Shown here: piece after piece, positions 46,597 through 58,400 of the stretch | Layout of the letters: each line of letters opens with the position of its first letter | Numbering within the stretch: the first letter of the stretch is position 1 | Assembly: GCF_020921035.1 (NCBI RefSeq) | Contig: NC_063151.1 | Span: forward strand, 28,030,934 to 28,094,933 | Length of the DNA: 64,000 nt | DNA from: Rhodamnia argentea | Lineage: Eukaryota > Streptophyta > Magnoliopsida > Myrtales > Myrtaceae | Direction of reading: 5' to 3' | Program-made: the position numbers and the translations under genes | Notes under the pieces: generated by a model | Told to the model about the DNA's origin: nothing | Databases searched by the model: none | The model's input: the letters and a program-made list of their open reading frames with translations, nothing else

Positions 46597-47605
46597 TCGC
46601 TTTTCTTGCTTCTTCTCCTGTCTTCAATGGTAGTCTGATTGTTGTTTGAGACGATAGTTTGCTCAATTCATTGTTAATTGTCCCGGGTCGTCCATTCTTT
46701 GGTTGCCGTGCCCTTGGCGATTTCTTCCGCACACCAAGTCTTTGCCTTGGTGCGCTCGCGTTTTATCCGACTCACTTCAGATACAGGTTGCACCTTATGT
46801 GTTTGTTTGAAGTTCTCTTTAGCTTCATGCTGAACGCATTTGGAATACAAATACCCATTAGCGTGTGGATGGGATGTCAAGGTCTTTTCTTTTCGGCCAT
46901 CCGTTCGAGCTTTCACCGGTAAATTAATCTTTTTTGTAGCTTATAGATGCCTGCTTATGGGTGACGCTTTGGTATCTGCTTTGTGTCTTCTATGGGAAAC
47001 CGAAGATCTAGGAGAAACAATTTAACAATGAAATTCTTGCATGGTTTTATGTTTTATGTGTGCCTAGTTAATCGAACATGGGGTCCCTAAAGCGGAAAAT
47101 CACCTAGCCAAGAGTTTGAGAGAAAATATCCAGTAAAAGCAGGACCTGATAACCCGTATAAATGTCCTCTCACACTCTTGTATGGCCTCTAAATATGCAA
47201 ACTGAAAGTTCCAGTCGTCTGGATTGGGGCAGTACATTGTCTTGAACTTTGGATTGGTGCGCTTGTTGATTGGCTTTGGTCCTTTTGCCAATGTTCAGTA
47301 TCAAATTTAGCTTGTATGGTGAAGTGAGTTCAGTGGACTTAATCAGGCTTGATAAATTTTTAAGGAAACTGAAGTTGAAAACTGATTATCAATAAATGTC
47401 GATTGAATATCAAAAACTGTCAGTGATATATGTTTATGTTTGTTATTTTCACTTGATTTGAAGATGAGCAGAAACCTGTGTTGGTCATGCCTGTATAGCT
47501 GATAAGTTGGGAGTTCATTACCATGATTGTTTGTGTTTTCTTTTTTCCATTCTTTTTCTCATCCGTGTTTCTTATCAGTTGTCATAGTCTCCAAGTGTAC
47601 TGAGG
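46400..47605 (+). promoter_or_regulatory. 5' leader exon and leader intron of COX17
   Basis: A leader exon of about 100 bp (roughly 46410-46515) ends at a donor aaagtGTAAG. The intron contains a CT run followed by an AT run (46543-46596) and ends at ttatcag (47572-47578), so exon 2 starts at 47579, 27 bp before the ATG. The exact donor could be either of two GTs two bases apart. No coding potential is recognised within the intron. Confidence 0.55.
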
Positions 47606-47848
47606 ATGGGAGGGTTTCCTTCGGAAAATGGCACCTCAGCCTCGGCTTTGCCAGGTTCACAGCCAAACCAAGTTTCTGCTGTAAAAGCAACTGCACCCGA
47701 GTCAAAGCCAAAAAAGAAGATCTGTTGCGCTTGCCCTGAAACAAAGAAGCTGAGAGATGAGTGCATCATACAGCATGGTGAAGATGCTTGCAAAAAATGG
47801 ATTGATGCTCATCTAACATGCCTCCGTGCAGAGGGATTTAAAGTTTGA
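47606..47848 (+). CDS. COX17: COX17 copper chaperone for cytochrome c oxidase
   Basis: 80 residues in one coding exon. The copper-binding CCxC sits at C40-C41-x-C43, and the twin CX9C pairs are C43/C53 and C62/C72. The block [20 protein letters not shown] and the C-terminus CLRAEGFKV match plant COX17 closely. The first ~30 residues are the usual variable hydrophilic lead. The protein works in the mitochondrial intermembrane space, passing Cu(I) to SCO1 and COX11 for assembly of complex IV, and is imported by the MIA40 disulfide relay. The leader intron and site II motifs upstream fit a nuclear respiratory gene. Confidence 0.95.
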   Translation: MGGFPSENGTSASALPGSQPNQVSAVKATAPESKPKKKICCACPETKKLRDECIIQHGEDACKKWIDAHLTCLRAEGFKV

Positions 47849-48814
47849 GTTCAATTGAGATCGAATTTGAACTGACAAAATAAGCAACAAGTAGTGATCC
47901 ATTTAGCTGATAGAGACTACATACTGGGATGTTTTTACTGAGATCGGATACGAAAAATAAGTGAGAAGACAGCATTTTTATGGAGGTGTAAATTGATACA
48001 TCTACACAACCCATGCCTTTTCTTTTTGTTCTCGAATGATGAATGTGTCTTTCTTTTTGACATGCTCTGAGTTGATTTTATTTGGGGAAGTGATTCACTC
48101 TCACCCATCCACAGTTGGGTTGGTCATTCATAAATGACAACTTAGTATTTATAAGCAGAGATGTTTCTGATTCTGGGAAGTACACTTTTGTTGATTGTTT
48201 CGTTAGGCTTCTTGTTAGCTAATGTTCTGTTAAGGCTGCTTAATTCTCAAATCATATGTGTAGTTAGTTTGGATACTAGCGGAGTGTGCATTCTCATTGC
48301 TTGGAACGCTAGGAAAGGGAGTGAGTCTCATAACCTTCTGTTTACTGGGAGGAGCAGCTAATGGCGACTGGTCCATTAAGGTGGATAAATGTGATTGTGC
48401 ACGAGGGTTCTCTTCTGCACCATGCAAATAATCCCAGTCTGTTGTGATGTAGAACCAGTATCAATATGTCATTAGGAGGACAAAGCCAGGCATGTAACTA
48501 CGACATCTTCAAACAACTTTCATGATTGCTTTGCGGTTCGTAGTGTGATTTGTTGCTACTTCATTCATCAAACAGCTTGTGTATGTGGAAGGTTCTGATC
48601 TGAGAGCTGCAAATTCGCCTACTCTCCCATTCCTTCTGAGAGTCATCGTTCGTGTCTTGATTCTCCTCTCATCTCTGAGCTCAGTTTTCTTTCAAGGGTA
48701 AAAGAGTAGGAATCTAGTGAAGGTTTTCTGATAATGCAAGTGCAGCATAAACTTCTTCTATTTTGATTCAATTTTTTTTTTGGTTGCAACCTGCAGCAAT
48801 TTTCCTCTTTAGCC
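47849..48814 (+). other. 3' UTR of COX17 and spacer
   Basis: AT-rich, no gene. The COX17 3' UTR probably ends within the first ~250 bp. The plus frame at 48161-48361 has no recognisable similarity. Confidence 0.35.
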
Positions 48815-49412
48815 TAAGTTGCGAATTTAGTCATACCCCTTTCAATTGTACTAATTTAATCTTAGATCTTTTGATGAGTTATTAATTTAGTCCTTAACCT
48901 TGTAATGATTTCTCAATTTAATCATTTTGATCAATTTTGATTGGAAATTATTGACGTGACAGTCTACTCAACGTTGATCGTGCTATGTGACAAGGTTAGA
49001 TGGTCGGTACTAACGTGGATAATTTTTGTAATTTATTAATAAAATTTTTTATATTTTCATTTTCTTTTTTCTTTTTTCCTTTTTTCGATGGTCGGTTGAG
49101 AGGAAAAGAAAAATAAAAATAAAAAAGAAAGAAAAAAGGGGAAAAAACTAATCGAAATGTAAAAAAATTACAAATTGTCCATGCTAGCGACGGCCGGCGT
49201 GATCGTGCCATGTAGGACAACCGACGCTAAGTAGATCGCCACATTAGCAATTATCAAGCAAAATTGACCAAAATGACTAACTTGGCAAATCCGTGAAAAG
49301 ATTTTGGACTAAATTGACAATTATCGAAAGGTTCAAGATTAGATTTGCACAATTAAAATGTTGAAGGCTAAATTGGCTATTGTACAATAGATTTAGGAAG
49401 TTTTGGATAATT
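48815..49412. repeat. Inverted-arm MITE-like element (family A, copy)
   Basis: The left arm (gcgaatttagtcatacccc; gtactaatttaatcttagatc; gatttctcaatttaatc) is mirrored by the right arm (ggactaaattgacaattatcg; gattagatttgcacaattaa; ggctaaattggc). The inner pair 'ggataatttttgtaattta' and 'aaaaattacaaattgtcc' lies either side of a poly-purine/pyrimidine centre at 49040-49140. About 600 bp, non-coding. Confidence 0.65.
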
Positions 49413-49890
49413 TTCCAACAGGGAACACGTGTGCAAAAATTTGATTTCTCAATATCCTCCGATTACGAAGTACTTGAAATATCAATTAATAGAAAGAAAA
49501 CATTTTGACATAATACGAAGGAATTATTTATGCATGCTCATAAATCGAAAACTGTATAGTTATTCGGGTAAAGTAGAGAAAATTGGAATTAAAATGTAAT
49601 TATATGACTGACAATATGGAATTATCAATTTGCTATTTAAAACAACCATATATACCTTGTGGAAGAAAGATGAAACGGATTGTGAATCCCTCAAAAGTAG
49701 AAGGTCTTCTTTGCTTCATATAATAGATAATAAAAGTTCATTTTTAGTAAATAAAACTGGTTGGTTTTTTTTTTCCCCCTTCATTTCTTCGCTTGAGCTG
49801 AAATACGGGCCGAAGTCCGGGCCCGCCGAACGGACACGTGGCAACCTAGGAACGAAGTCTCTGGAACCACCCAGCCTCCTCCCCTCCTTT

Positions 49891-49916
49891 AAACCCTAAA
49901 ACCCTCCCTCTATATC
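49891..49916 (+). promoter_or_regulatory. Telo-box and TATA box
   Basis: AAACCCTAA (49891-49899) is a telo-box, a motif common in plant promoters of ribosome-biogenesis and cell-growth genes. TATATC (49911-49916, within tctatatcac) is a TATA box about 85 bp before the ATG at 49997. Together they support the small gene that follows. Confidence 0.6.
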
Positions 49917-49996
49917 ACTCGCCTCCACGCTTGAGTTGACTGGCCATCACTTCACTACCCTTGCAACGAGACGCTTACGCTCCACGGCTCCGAAAA

Positions 49997-50479
49997 ATGG
50001 CGACTCCGGTGGCTCGGTATCTCTTCAACGACGGCAAAGCCTCGCTCCGCCTCATCCGCGCTTCGTTGCTCCGCCCGTCAAACGCCAGCGCAGTCAAAGA
50101 CCAGAGCTTGCTCGCCCCGCCAAGCGGCGTCATCCTCGGCCAGTGCCAACTCCAGAACCCGTCCCATACCGATTTGAACCGGCAGGTTAAGGCGTCGGCT
50201 CCTCATTTGTTCGGTCGATCGTCGCTCGTCGGCGGTGAAGATTGGAGGGGTTCGGGGACGAAGCACTGTCTGAAGGCCAAGGATGAGCTCGAGACGCGTC
50301 GGCCCAAGGAGATTTCGTCGGAGGACGAGGACGAGGACGATTTCGGCTCTGAGACCGAAGATGCTGGCGACGCGGGGGATTTCGATAAAGCGGATTTTGA
50401 CGATGAGGATGGGGACGACGGTGATGCTTGCGATGAAGACGATGACGATGTCGATGTACCTCGCAAGAGGAGAAAATGA
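49997..50479 (+). CDS. Small protein with basic N-terminus and acidic Asp/Glu tail, unknown function
   Basis: 160 residues, single exon. The start is the ATG at 49997 in the context aaaaATGG; the open frame extends upstream only through a non-ATG codon. The N-terminus MATPVARYLFNDGKASLRLI is basic and amphipathic, which could be a mitochondrial presequence. The C-terminal third is dominated by Asp and Glu (EDEDEDDFGSETEDAGDAGD and onward) and ends in a basic cluster PRKRRK that could serve as a nuclear signal. The two localisation hints conflict. I recognise no family. A telo-box and TATA box sit correctly upstream, so it is probably a real gene. Confidence 0.7.
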   Translation: MATPVARYLFNDGKASLRLIRASLLRPSNASAVKDQSLLAPPSGVILGQCQLQNPSHTDLNRQVKASAPHLFGRSSLVGGEDWRGSGTKHCLKAKDELETRRPKEISSEDEDEDDFGSETEDAGDAGDFDKADFDDEDGDDGDACDEDDDDVDVPRKRRK

Positions 50480-51840
50480 GATTCGAAATTTGTTCATCGA
50501 TGGTGGTCACCATTGGTCGTTTCTCGCGTTCAATAAAGATGTTTTTTTTTTCCCTCCGTTTTCTTAAGGAGGTCTATATCTTAGGTGCATGTTCCTCTCT
50601 GTTTCTTGTGACGTCGGTGTCGTGCGTTCTGTTATCGACTCGACGAGAAACTGTACCAGGATTCATGAGTTTTTAGTGGACTAATCCCAATTTCCATATC
50701 TCAGATTTTGATTGTGTAGACGCCCTTACGAATATTTGACAAACCAGAGTTTTGAACTTGAATTCAAATCCAAACATTCAGGAATCCAGTGGAGATGGAA
50801 GCCAGCGAGCGAGTGTTATACTTATGATTTCGAATCGAAGGTTCCGCGGCTAAAATCTTGCCCATTTCGATGCAGATTAAGAATAATTCGTTAGACGAAG
50901 TGGAGCAAATTTCGGTTTGTTCCGGTATATAATTATTTACACGATCTCGAGGGATACAGTTGATCGATAGTAATATATTTCGTAATTAAGTTAGCTTGAG
51001 TTTGGATTAAAAAAAATCTGATTATCTACGAGAAATTTGGTGGTGGCGATTCTGGATGTCATCTTTTTTATTTGAATTTTTCATTCACATTATATTTTAA
51101 ATTTCTTATTTCTTAAAATTCTGTTTATTCTATTTGTATTCGAATTCTGTTTGTCTATTTATTATTGAATGTGTTCTTTCTATTTCGATTTATCTCAAAA
51201 AAAGAAAAAAGAAAGAAAGAAAATACAATTCAAAAGAATCGGAAATTAGAATTCTATTCGACTCTAATATCTATACGGCATAGAATCCTTTTTCTATATA
51301 ATGAGAGAGTAATTTTAAACTTTTGATCGAGTGAGTAATATGATAAATACGTCGAATATTTGGCATTGGCGTAATTGGATTGGAAAAAAAATCTATGGCC
51401 TTGCTTGCAAGACAGTTATCGAATGACACGACATGTGCTATTGGCATCGTAATGATCAAGCCGAGAATTGGAGGAAACAACAAGCAGGTGATGCAGCTAG
51501 GTTTGCCGATGAAAGAGTTACTCCATGGTGCTTCCGTGGGCTCTGCAACCTATGCAACGACTGTACTGTATGAACAATGTTGAAATTGATACCAAGCTTC
51601 GAGAAATTTCTGTATATTCTGATATATCTTGATAAAGATCACATCAGAGTTTTTGTTCTAGGTTTTATGATGCATGTATCGATCATGATAATGATATGCA
51701 CAATCAAAGGAAGATATTCACACAAAGACAATACTGAAAAACCAACAAAAATATTATAATTATCTCCAATATAAAATAATACTCTAGAAAATTATCCGAA
51801 TTATCTCTACCAGATGCCTAGATTCAGGATATACACAAGT
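50480..51840. other. 3' UTR and AT-rich spacer
   Basis: The first ~200 bp are probably 3' UTR of the acidic-tail gene. The rest is AT-rich. A plus frame at 51380-51583 (ALLARQLSNDTTCAIGIVMI) is protein-like in composition but not recognised and has no visible exon partners. Confidence 0.3.
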
Positions 51841-52620
51841 GGATTCATACGGGTGGGATAAAAAAGTCACAAAACTGAGGGAGTCTGGGACCTCCAAGAC
51901 TTTTGTCATAGAAGGCAGAGTGGGAATACCAATTGCCCCTCCCTTGTTTGAAGAAACGTATCCACCTCGGGAAGACCAAACCGAAACACACGGGACAAAC
52001 CCAATTATTGTTTCCTTTTTGAAAACACTTCACCTAGGGGGGCCTGCGAAAGATCGCAGGAGACGAACGGAACTCTCACTGAACTGGTCTGTGGAGTTCG
52101 ATGGCTTGCGTGTGTTTGAAGGGAAGAACCAGAAAACCACAGGCCAGGGCACCCCCCCGTGAGCAGTCTCAAGATTCTGATCTCCTCTGTCCCAACCCTC
52201 GTTCCCGAAAAATGATTTGATGTGACGAGCCCCGCCCCCCCGATCAGTTAAAAATGTTCGTGGCGATTCCCGAAAACAATAACAGCAGATCAAACCATTG
52301 CCAATGCCAACCATGAATGCTTCGTACGTGAGTATCTATCGAGGATCCGAGACACCCTTTCTTGGAAACTCATCAGTGGCGTGATTCGGACATTTGGCCA
52401 GGCACCCACTTCATCAAGCGTTCTTCTTCTTTCGTAAAATCCTCCTAAATTTCTCGAGAGTTGTTCCCTTTTAGAGCGAGTGTTGTTCAAGAACATGCAC
52501 AATAATTGTCCGAAAAAAAGGAGAAATGCTAATTCTAAAGCAAAGATACGAAAAGAGGGAAATAGAACGTGAATTGCATTTCCTGTTGACATATGCATAT
52601 TGCGTTCCTCTCTGCTATGA
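51841..52620 (-). other. Unassigned coding-like stretch, possibly a decayed gene or organelle-derived insert
   Basis: Two minus frames follow each other. One is at 52598-52290 (YERRRTLDEVGAWPNV, RITPLMSFQERVSRILDRYS). The other is at 52314-52030 (FFGNEGWDRGDQNLETAHGG, PWPVVFWFFPSNTRKPSNS). Further protein-like text continues to about 51850 after stops. Base composition is richer in GC than the flanks, with gggggg runs. I recognise no family. A decayed gene or an organelle-DNA insert would both fit. Confidence 0.25.
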
Positions 52621-52795
52621 CAGCAGATATCACGGATCGCATGGAAGCAAAAGAGACCAAAGAGCTCAGCTCGTGGAAGGCAATTTCACTAGGAAATTAT
52701 AAAATTCCTCCTTTCCACTAATCGAATCCTATTTGGTAATTGGCAAAAATCGCCAACAATCTACAGCGACAAGGAAGAAGCGAGTCAAAATTTGC

Positions 52796-53470
52796 CTACG
52801 ACCTGGTCGGTTCCGTGACTAATTGAACCACCGTCTGGAACAGGAGCACGGACAGCGAGTCGAGAGAAAAGTAGAGGAAGCCGCCTGGGGAGTGAGTCAC
52901 GAACGATCCGAAACTCTTCCCCACCACGCAGTGCCACGCCGGCCCGTACACCGAGTCAAACTCCTGCAAATATCACAAAATTCAAAACGACAAGATGATC
53001 GGCCAGTTGAAGGAAACGATACTGATGAATTAGACAGGCCCGTGAAAAGATGATATCTCTGTCGAAGGTTTATCGACCAGGAGCGGCACAAAGTCTCCTG
53101 TTTTTCGCTCAAAATCACGCCTTTTACACGCGGCACAAAGTCTCGTTCTGTTCGCTCAAAATCGCGTCTTTCTCTTTCTTGGGCGTACCTTTTTGAGAGC
53201 GCGAGCTAAGTGGGTGTTGTTGGGACGGAGGTTGGGAGAAGATGAGTCGAGGAAGGATCGGGTGCAGCGAAGGGCGCGCTCTTGCATGTGAACGGGCATG
53301 TCCGACGACCTCAGCCTTACGTTGCAGCTGACCGCGGTCGCAGCTAGCCTCAGCAATTCTTCTTTCGGGGACTGGTCCTGTGTCCGACCCTTGCTCCGCT
53401 GATGAATTCGATCGTCCTGCATGACTGGCTTCTCTTTCTCGCTCAGGTGGCCTTTCTTCTTCTTCTCCAT
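52796..53470 (-). CDS. Dynein light chain (LC8/DLC family, plant type)
   Basis: Two exons, 53470-53189 and 52963-52796, joined in phase by a GT-AG intron of 225 bp, giving 149 residues. The first ~45 residues are a variable basic lead ([20 protein letters not shown]). The LC8 fold follows: [26 protein letters not shown] then, across the splice, [20 protein letters not shown] and [20 protein letters not shown]. The family signature GxxWHCVVGxxFGSFVTH is complete. Flowering plants lack dynein motors, so these proteins act as dimeric hub adaptors; the lead sequence is typical of the expanded plant family. The protein appears intact. It ends [15 protein letters not shown]. Confidence 0.92.
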
Positions 53471-54727
53471 ATTTTACAGGGAGAGAGAAGAAGCAGAAGA
53501 AGAAGAGAGAGAGAGAGTTGGTGAAGTTTTTGGAACTTTGACCGGGAAATGCGTTTGACAGAATGAGAACATCCCGTAGTACCACGACCACCCACTCCAC
53601 GAGGACTAAAAAGCAAATCGATTTAAAGAATTATAGAAAACATCGACGACGGGGTCGAGCGTTCCTGTGATTGTTTGCTTGAACGAGTCGTGCCACCTGC
53701 CAAGCTTCGGACAGTGACGCGTTTGAATGCCAATTGGGAAGCATGGAGAGATTATATGCTGCGTTCCTCGTTGACCTTTTTGTCTATTCTCATCTCTTTC
53801 GTCCCAACCATAAACATAATCACGCGACATTCCGCACGATTAGTGTGTGTTTATGGGAGACGAAACAAACGGAGCTGTAGGTGTCAGTCATTTTGTGTTT
53901 AGCGTAATTTTTGGGGAGTGAGGGAATTGGGGTGAGCAAATAAGGTAGAATGTTAATAAATTTATCTGTGTCAAAATTTAATAAGTTTGGGTGAGAAAAA
54001 ATAAGGTAGAATCTTAACAAATTTATCTGTGTCAAAATTTAATAAATATCTTCAAATCGTTGAAAAGCATATGGAACTGTGGTTAAGATTTGAAATGTTT
54101 AACAACTTTATAATCTCAAAACTACATTTCAACTTGTTAAAATACTGAACCGATAGAATCATATAAAATTACATAATGGTCGCTACCTTGTCATTTTTTC
54201 CTAGACTATGGTACATTTAGTGCAAAAAAGGAAGAAGCCTCGAGCCAAATTGAAGCAAGAAAATGATGTAATTGGGAACAATAAAGAAGCAAGTGAAACA
54301 TGAAAATAGTAAGTATTGATTAAGGGAAATGTTTTTCTAATAGTATAGTCGGGACCTGTACAATCTCAACCGTAAATTCATACATCACATCACATATTTT
54401 ACATAAAATACTTATTGATTAAGAAATCATGTGGTAAAAAATAATTAATAGTACTTGGGACTGTCATGTTACCAAACTCGTATGTTAATAATTGCTTATT
54501 TTAACAATGTCCTGGCACAGAGCCAAAATCAATTGTGCAGTGATTTGTCCATAATGACCCTCATCCACTGCGGACCTCATCATCCACTCTCCATCACTGC
54601 CCTCCAAACAAACATCAGCCACTCTCTCTCTCTCTAGAAGAAAAAAAAAAATCTCTCCACTCTCCCCCATCTTCGGATTCTTCGCAGTGACATCTCTTCG
54701 CTTCGCTGTTCTCGCCTTCCATCCCCC
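53471..54727. other. Divergent intergenic region between dynein light chain and thioredoxin m
   Basis: The dynein gene (minus) and thioredoxin gene (plus) are transcribed away from each other across 1.26 kb. It contains a GA/CT-rich leader at 53480-53515. A tandem duplication of about 59 bp lies at 53932-53989 and 53990-54049, sharing 'aatttatctgtgtcaaaatt'. A CT run at about 54620-54637 precedes the thioredoxin ATG. No gene. Confidence 0.45.
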
Positions 54728-55962
54728 ATGGCCACCGTACTCGAGTCCCTCGCCGTACCGCGCTCCTCTAGCTTGCCTTCTCCCGCCGCTTTCTCTCCGG
54801 TCGCCTCGGCGTCCTCTCTCGCCCCCATCGCCGGTCGCCGGAGATCGGCCGGGTTTCCTCAGGCTAGCGGGCTGAGGATCAGGCCGATTTCGATCGCTCG
54901 GTCGCTGAGATCTCCGACTCAGCGCCCGAGGCGTGCTCCAGCCGTTGTCTGCGAGGCTCAGGATACTGCGGTTGGAGGTTGGATCCCTCAAGCTCACGCC
55001 TTTGTTCATATTTTTATGCTAATAGCGATATTCCTCTGGTTTTTCTCTCGTTTGTGGAGTCACCTGAACTTTTTTTCCGATTCATTTATCGTCGGTATAT
55101 TCGTGGATATATTTGGATTTTATTGCTTGGCGAGTTAACGTCTAACGTCCTAGTTCAATTATGCGGAAATGAAGGCTGACAATTGGGTCGCACTAACTGA
55201 AATTGTGGATGAACTATCTCGTGCTGTAAAAGATTACAGGAAATAATTTTAGTAGGCATAAAAAATGTCGCCGAGTTCTCTGTTGATGTTTTTTTTAAGA
55301 CCTATCTTCAACAATGTCTGCAGCGGACAAAAGATACCTTAGCTGCGTACTTGAAGCCAACGAACCTAATTCTTACTCTTTGTTTTAAAGAAGGCTCCGA
55401 TTCTCGAACTCTCTACAAAGGAATGTTGTAATGGTAAAGAAATTGCACAAGAAAAGTTCGTCTTTCTGGGATACGGCCTCTCTTGTTAGAGGAATGGAAA
55501 TTGTGGTTAAGGCCATATTTTGCTTTCTGGGTCTGCACTTTGTTATGGATTAGAGGAATTGAGATGGTCACCACTCTAAAATTCGAAAGAGCGATGCAGA
55601 AAAAATGATATGTTCGAACATTATAGTCTTTCCTTGTTTTTGATGTAGTGGCTCCCGTGACTGATGCGACATGGCAATCACTTGTTTTGGAGTCTGAATT
55701 TCCGGTACTGGTTGAGTTTTGGGCTCCATGGTGTGGTCCCTGCCGAATGATCCACCCTGTCATTGATGAATTGGCAAAGCAGTATGCAGGGAAATTGAAG
55801 TGCTACAAAGTTAACACTGATGAGAGCCCTTCAATTGCCACTCGATATGGCATCCGAAGCATACCGACTGTCATGGTTTTTAAGAGTGGTGAGAAGAAAG
55901 ATGCTGTTATTGGTGCTGTTCCCAAGTCCACATTGACCACTAGCATTGAGAAATTCTTGTGA
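54728..55962 (+). CDS. Chloroplast thioredoxin m
   Basis: Two exons, 54728-54977 and 55649-55962, with a GT-AG intron of 671 bp in phase 1, giving 187 residues. The first ~75 residues are Ser/Arg/Pro/Ala-rich with few acids, a chloroplast transit peptide. The redox motif WCGPC is at 111-115 in the segment [20 protein letters not shown], with the cis-proline in [10 protein letters not shown]. The C-terminus [15 protein letters not shown] is typical of m-type thioredoxins. In the stroma, ferredoxin-thioredoxin reductase reduces it, and it in turn reduces Calvin-cycle and other target enzymes. Intact. Confidence 0.95.
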
Positions 55963-56640
55963 AGGTAGTAAGCATGAGATGCCTCTGCGGCAAATAAAGT
56001 TGAAGCATAGCATTTGTCAAATCTGCCTTTTCTTTTTCTGATGGATGCATTGTTCGACTTCTGTATAGTGAAGTGGGTCTGTATTATCTACTTGCTTAAT
56101 GTCAATATCGGCTGTAGAACACCATCGGGTGAATTTGGTATTCATCTCTTCCGTTGGTCATATGTGTGCATTACCTTTGTGTTTGCAATTTGGTGCCGGA
56201 AGTATGTCAGAGCTTCAGTGTTTGGAAATCTTACCTGTTGAGCTGATAACCATAATTTCCATATTCAGCAGAACAGTCTTTAGTGAGTTTAGTGCATACT
56301 CTGAGGATGGTCTTCCTGTTCGCACCACAGTAATTCTGGATCTAGAGGAAGTTCTGCTGCATCTACACTAGATTATTCCTCTGTTTCTTGTGAGAGTTCT
56401 AGCAGACTGGTTTTGTGAGAATCACCTCGGAGAAAATTTTAAAATAAGGAGGAACCTCGCTTCTTGAGCGGGTTTTTATTCTTTGGATCTTAGGTCTCAG
56501 GACTCCAGTTGGTTTAATGCCTGAATGGGATGCATGACTCAACTTTGCTTAAAAACTCATACGTTATTCACTGTGATTCTGTATGTTTTCTGTCGTTCTT
56601 TCTACTCTAGTATCTTCCACTCCAACCCGCTTTAGAGACC
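55963..56640 (+). other. 3' UTR of thioredoxin m and spacer
   Basis: Transcript end probably within the first ~150 bp (aataaa at about 55992). The downstream plus frames at 56014-56371 have no similarity that I recognise. Confidence 0.35.
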
Positions 56641-56649
56641 GCACTCCTA

Positions 56650-57300
56650 AATTTACGGAAAAATTTCAAATAAGGACACGAAGTGCTATTATTTTATTAA
56701 AGAAGGGCTTGAAGTAGATCTTGTTTCAAAAAAGTCCTAAAGTGTCTTTTTGTCTCAAAGAAATGCCTAGTTGAAGGGTATTTTTTTATCTTTTAGCATT
56801 TGAAATTTTTGTCTTTTCTTTTTTTTATTTTCCTCTTTCTTTTCCTTTTTCCTTTTTCTTTTTCCTTTTTCCTTTTTCTTTCCCCTTCCCCAGTCAATGC
56901 CTGCCTTCGCCTGAGGCCCCCCCCCCCCCGGGCCAGTCGAGAAGGGGTTGGCCCTCGACTGAGTTGGTGTTGGATGAGGGTTGCCTCACTGAGAGTGGGA
57001 AAAAGAAAAAAAAAAAATAAAAACGGAAAAAAAAGGAAAAAAATGAAAATGTCTTTTAACTTTTTTTTTGAAATAAAAAGAACATTTTATGTCCTTCTTT
57101 GAAATAAAAAGGGAGGTACTGTTAGGATAGGCGTTGATAGATGAAACGAAAGTCAGGGTGGGAAAGAAAAAAAAAAAAAAAAAGGAAAAAAAATTGAAAC
57201 AGTAAAAAATGAAAATGTCTTTTGATCAGCCCTTCCTTTGAAATAAAAAGGGAGGTACTGTTAGGATAGGTGTTGATAGATGAAAAGAAAGTCAGGATTG
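56650..57300. repeat. Inverted-arm element with duplicated 3' side
   Basis: The left side ('tttcaaataaggacacgaag') is mirrored on the right ('acattttatgtccttctttg'), with a pyrimidine run at 56812-56885, a poly-C run at about 56918-56928 and purine runs at 57000-57050. The right flank is duplicated: ttgaaataaaaagggagg and 'tactgttaggatagg', then 'gttgatagatgaaa', occur at about 57098-57157 and again at 57238-57297, 140 bp apart. Non-coding; probably a non-autonomous element plus a local duplication. Confidence 0.5.
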
Positions 57301-58400
57301 AGTTTCATTTTGCTCATTTGCTTCTCGGCACCACGTGACGATTTTAGTTGAGGAAACTAACACTCTAAGCCTGTCCGCACGGTTCGCCCTCCCGAACACC
57401 ACCCACTACTGTATAAAACCAGCTTCGAAGGCACAAATTGAAACAAAGAGAGCTTCGTTTTTCATCAAACAGAAAGTTCAGTAAACCGTCCTAGAGATGA
57501 AGTACTAAGAAACAACACCCTTCGCTGGGTGGCAGAGCTTCCATTTTGTAGCGCTGCAGATGGTACAGACGATCTTGGCCAAAATCTTTCCCACAGGCTC
57601 TCACAGATCATAAGATATTAAGATATCATTGTCTCACGTCTTGACCACGTCAGGAATTCTATTCCAACTAGAAAACTGATTTGAATAGGATTTTTAACGT
57701 AGTAGAGCTTATCTTAACACCAGTTTCCTTGATCCCAGATGACATCTTGAACCATCAGTATGAAACATATTTTATTCAGAGCATGTTCAGGATCTAACGC
57801 CTTTGTTGTTCAACTAAGAAGTCGACTGATATTCCCTTTATCTGGCTTTTACACCGCTGTTGCTTCAGAGTCACCAACTTAAAGCAAAGCATGAAGAAAC
57901 ACAGCTATTCCGAGCTAAGGAAGCTCGAATTCAATACAGGTGAACATGGAAAAGAGGAAGCGCTAGATGATTTGATGCCATAGCAAAAAGAGCACATAGT
58001 TGTGCAAAGCACGACCGACTCCAACTGACATTCTCAATGTCAGAGCTGCAAAGCAACAATCTAATGATCTATAATGCCTCTCATTAAATCAAAATTCTTG
58101 TTTACTGTGTGATTCGAACACACCCTGAAATGGTCTGTCCATTGAACAAGTGACCCAATGTGAACATTTATCACGGGGTATAAATGTCGGGATGTAATAC
58201 TTTCTCCCCGCTGACTGACCTTAAACATCCTGTTTGTGGCTACGGTAGGTGGTGGAGAAACAATATGACCGAGCAACCAAAGTCTCATCGGTAAGCCCAG
58301 TACTGGACATAAGGTTTAAGGAGGGACTCGTCCATGATATGGTCCGACTCCTCCTGTTTCCACCATCCCATGTTACTGTACTTAATCTCTATCCGTTGGG
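57301..58400. other. Spacer before the NLR relicts
   Basis: No gene is recognised. Near 58290-58350 the text 'tactggacataaggttta' followed by ggactcgtcca resembles the duplicated 85-bp units at 60797-60966, so this end was probably once part of the same NLR 3' region. Confidence 0.35.

Noticed and set aside
46464-46649. Open frame with long Ser-Leu and Ile-Tyr runs
   Set aside because: It is the translation of CT and AT microsatellites in the COX17 leader intron.
53124-53600. 158-codon minus frame over the dynein light chain exon 1
   Set aside because: It is a shifted reading of the dynein exon; the LC8 match lies in the other frame.
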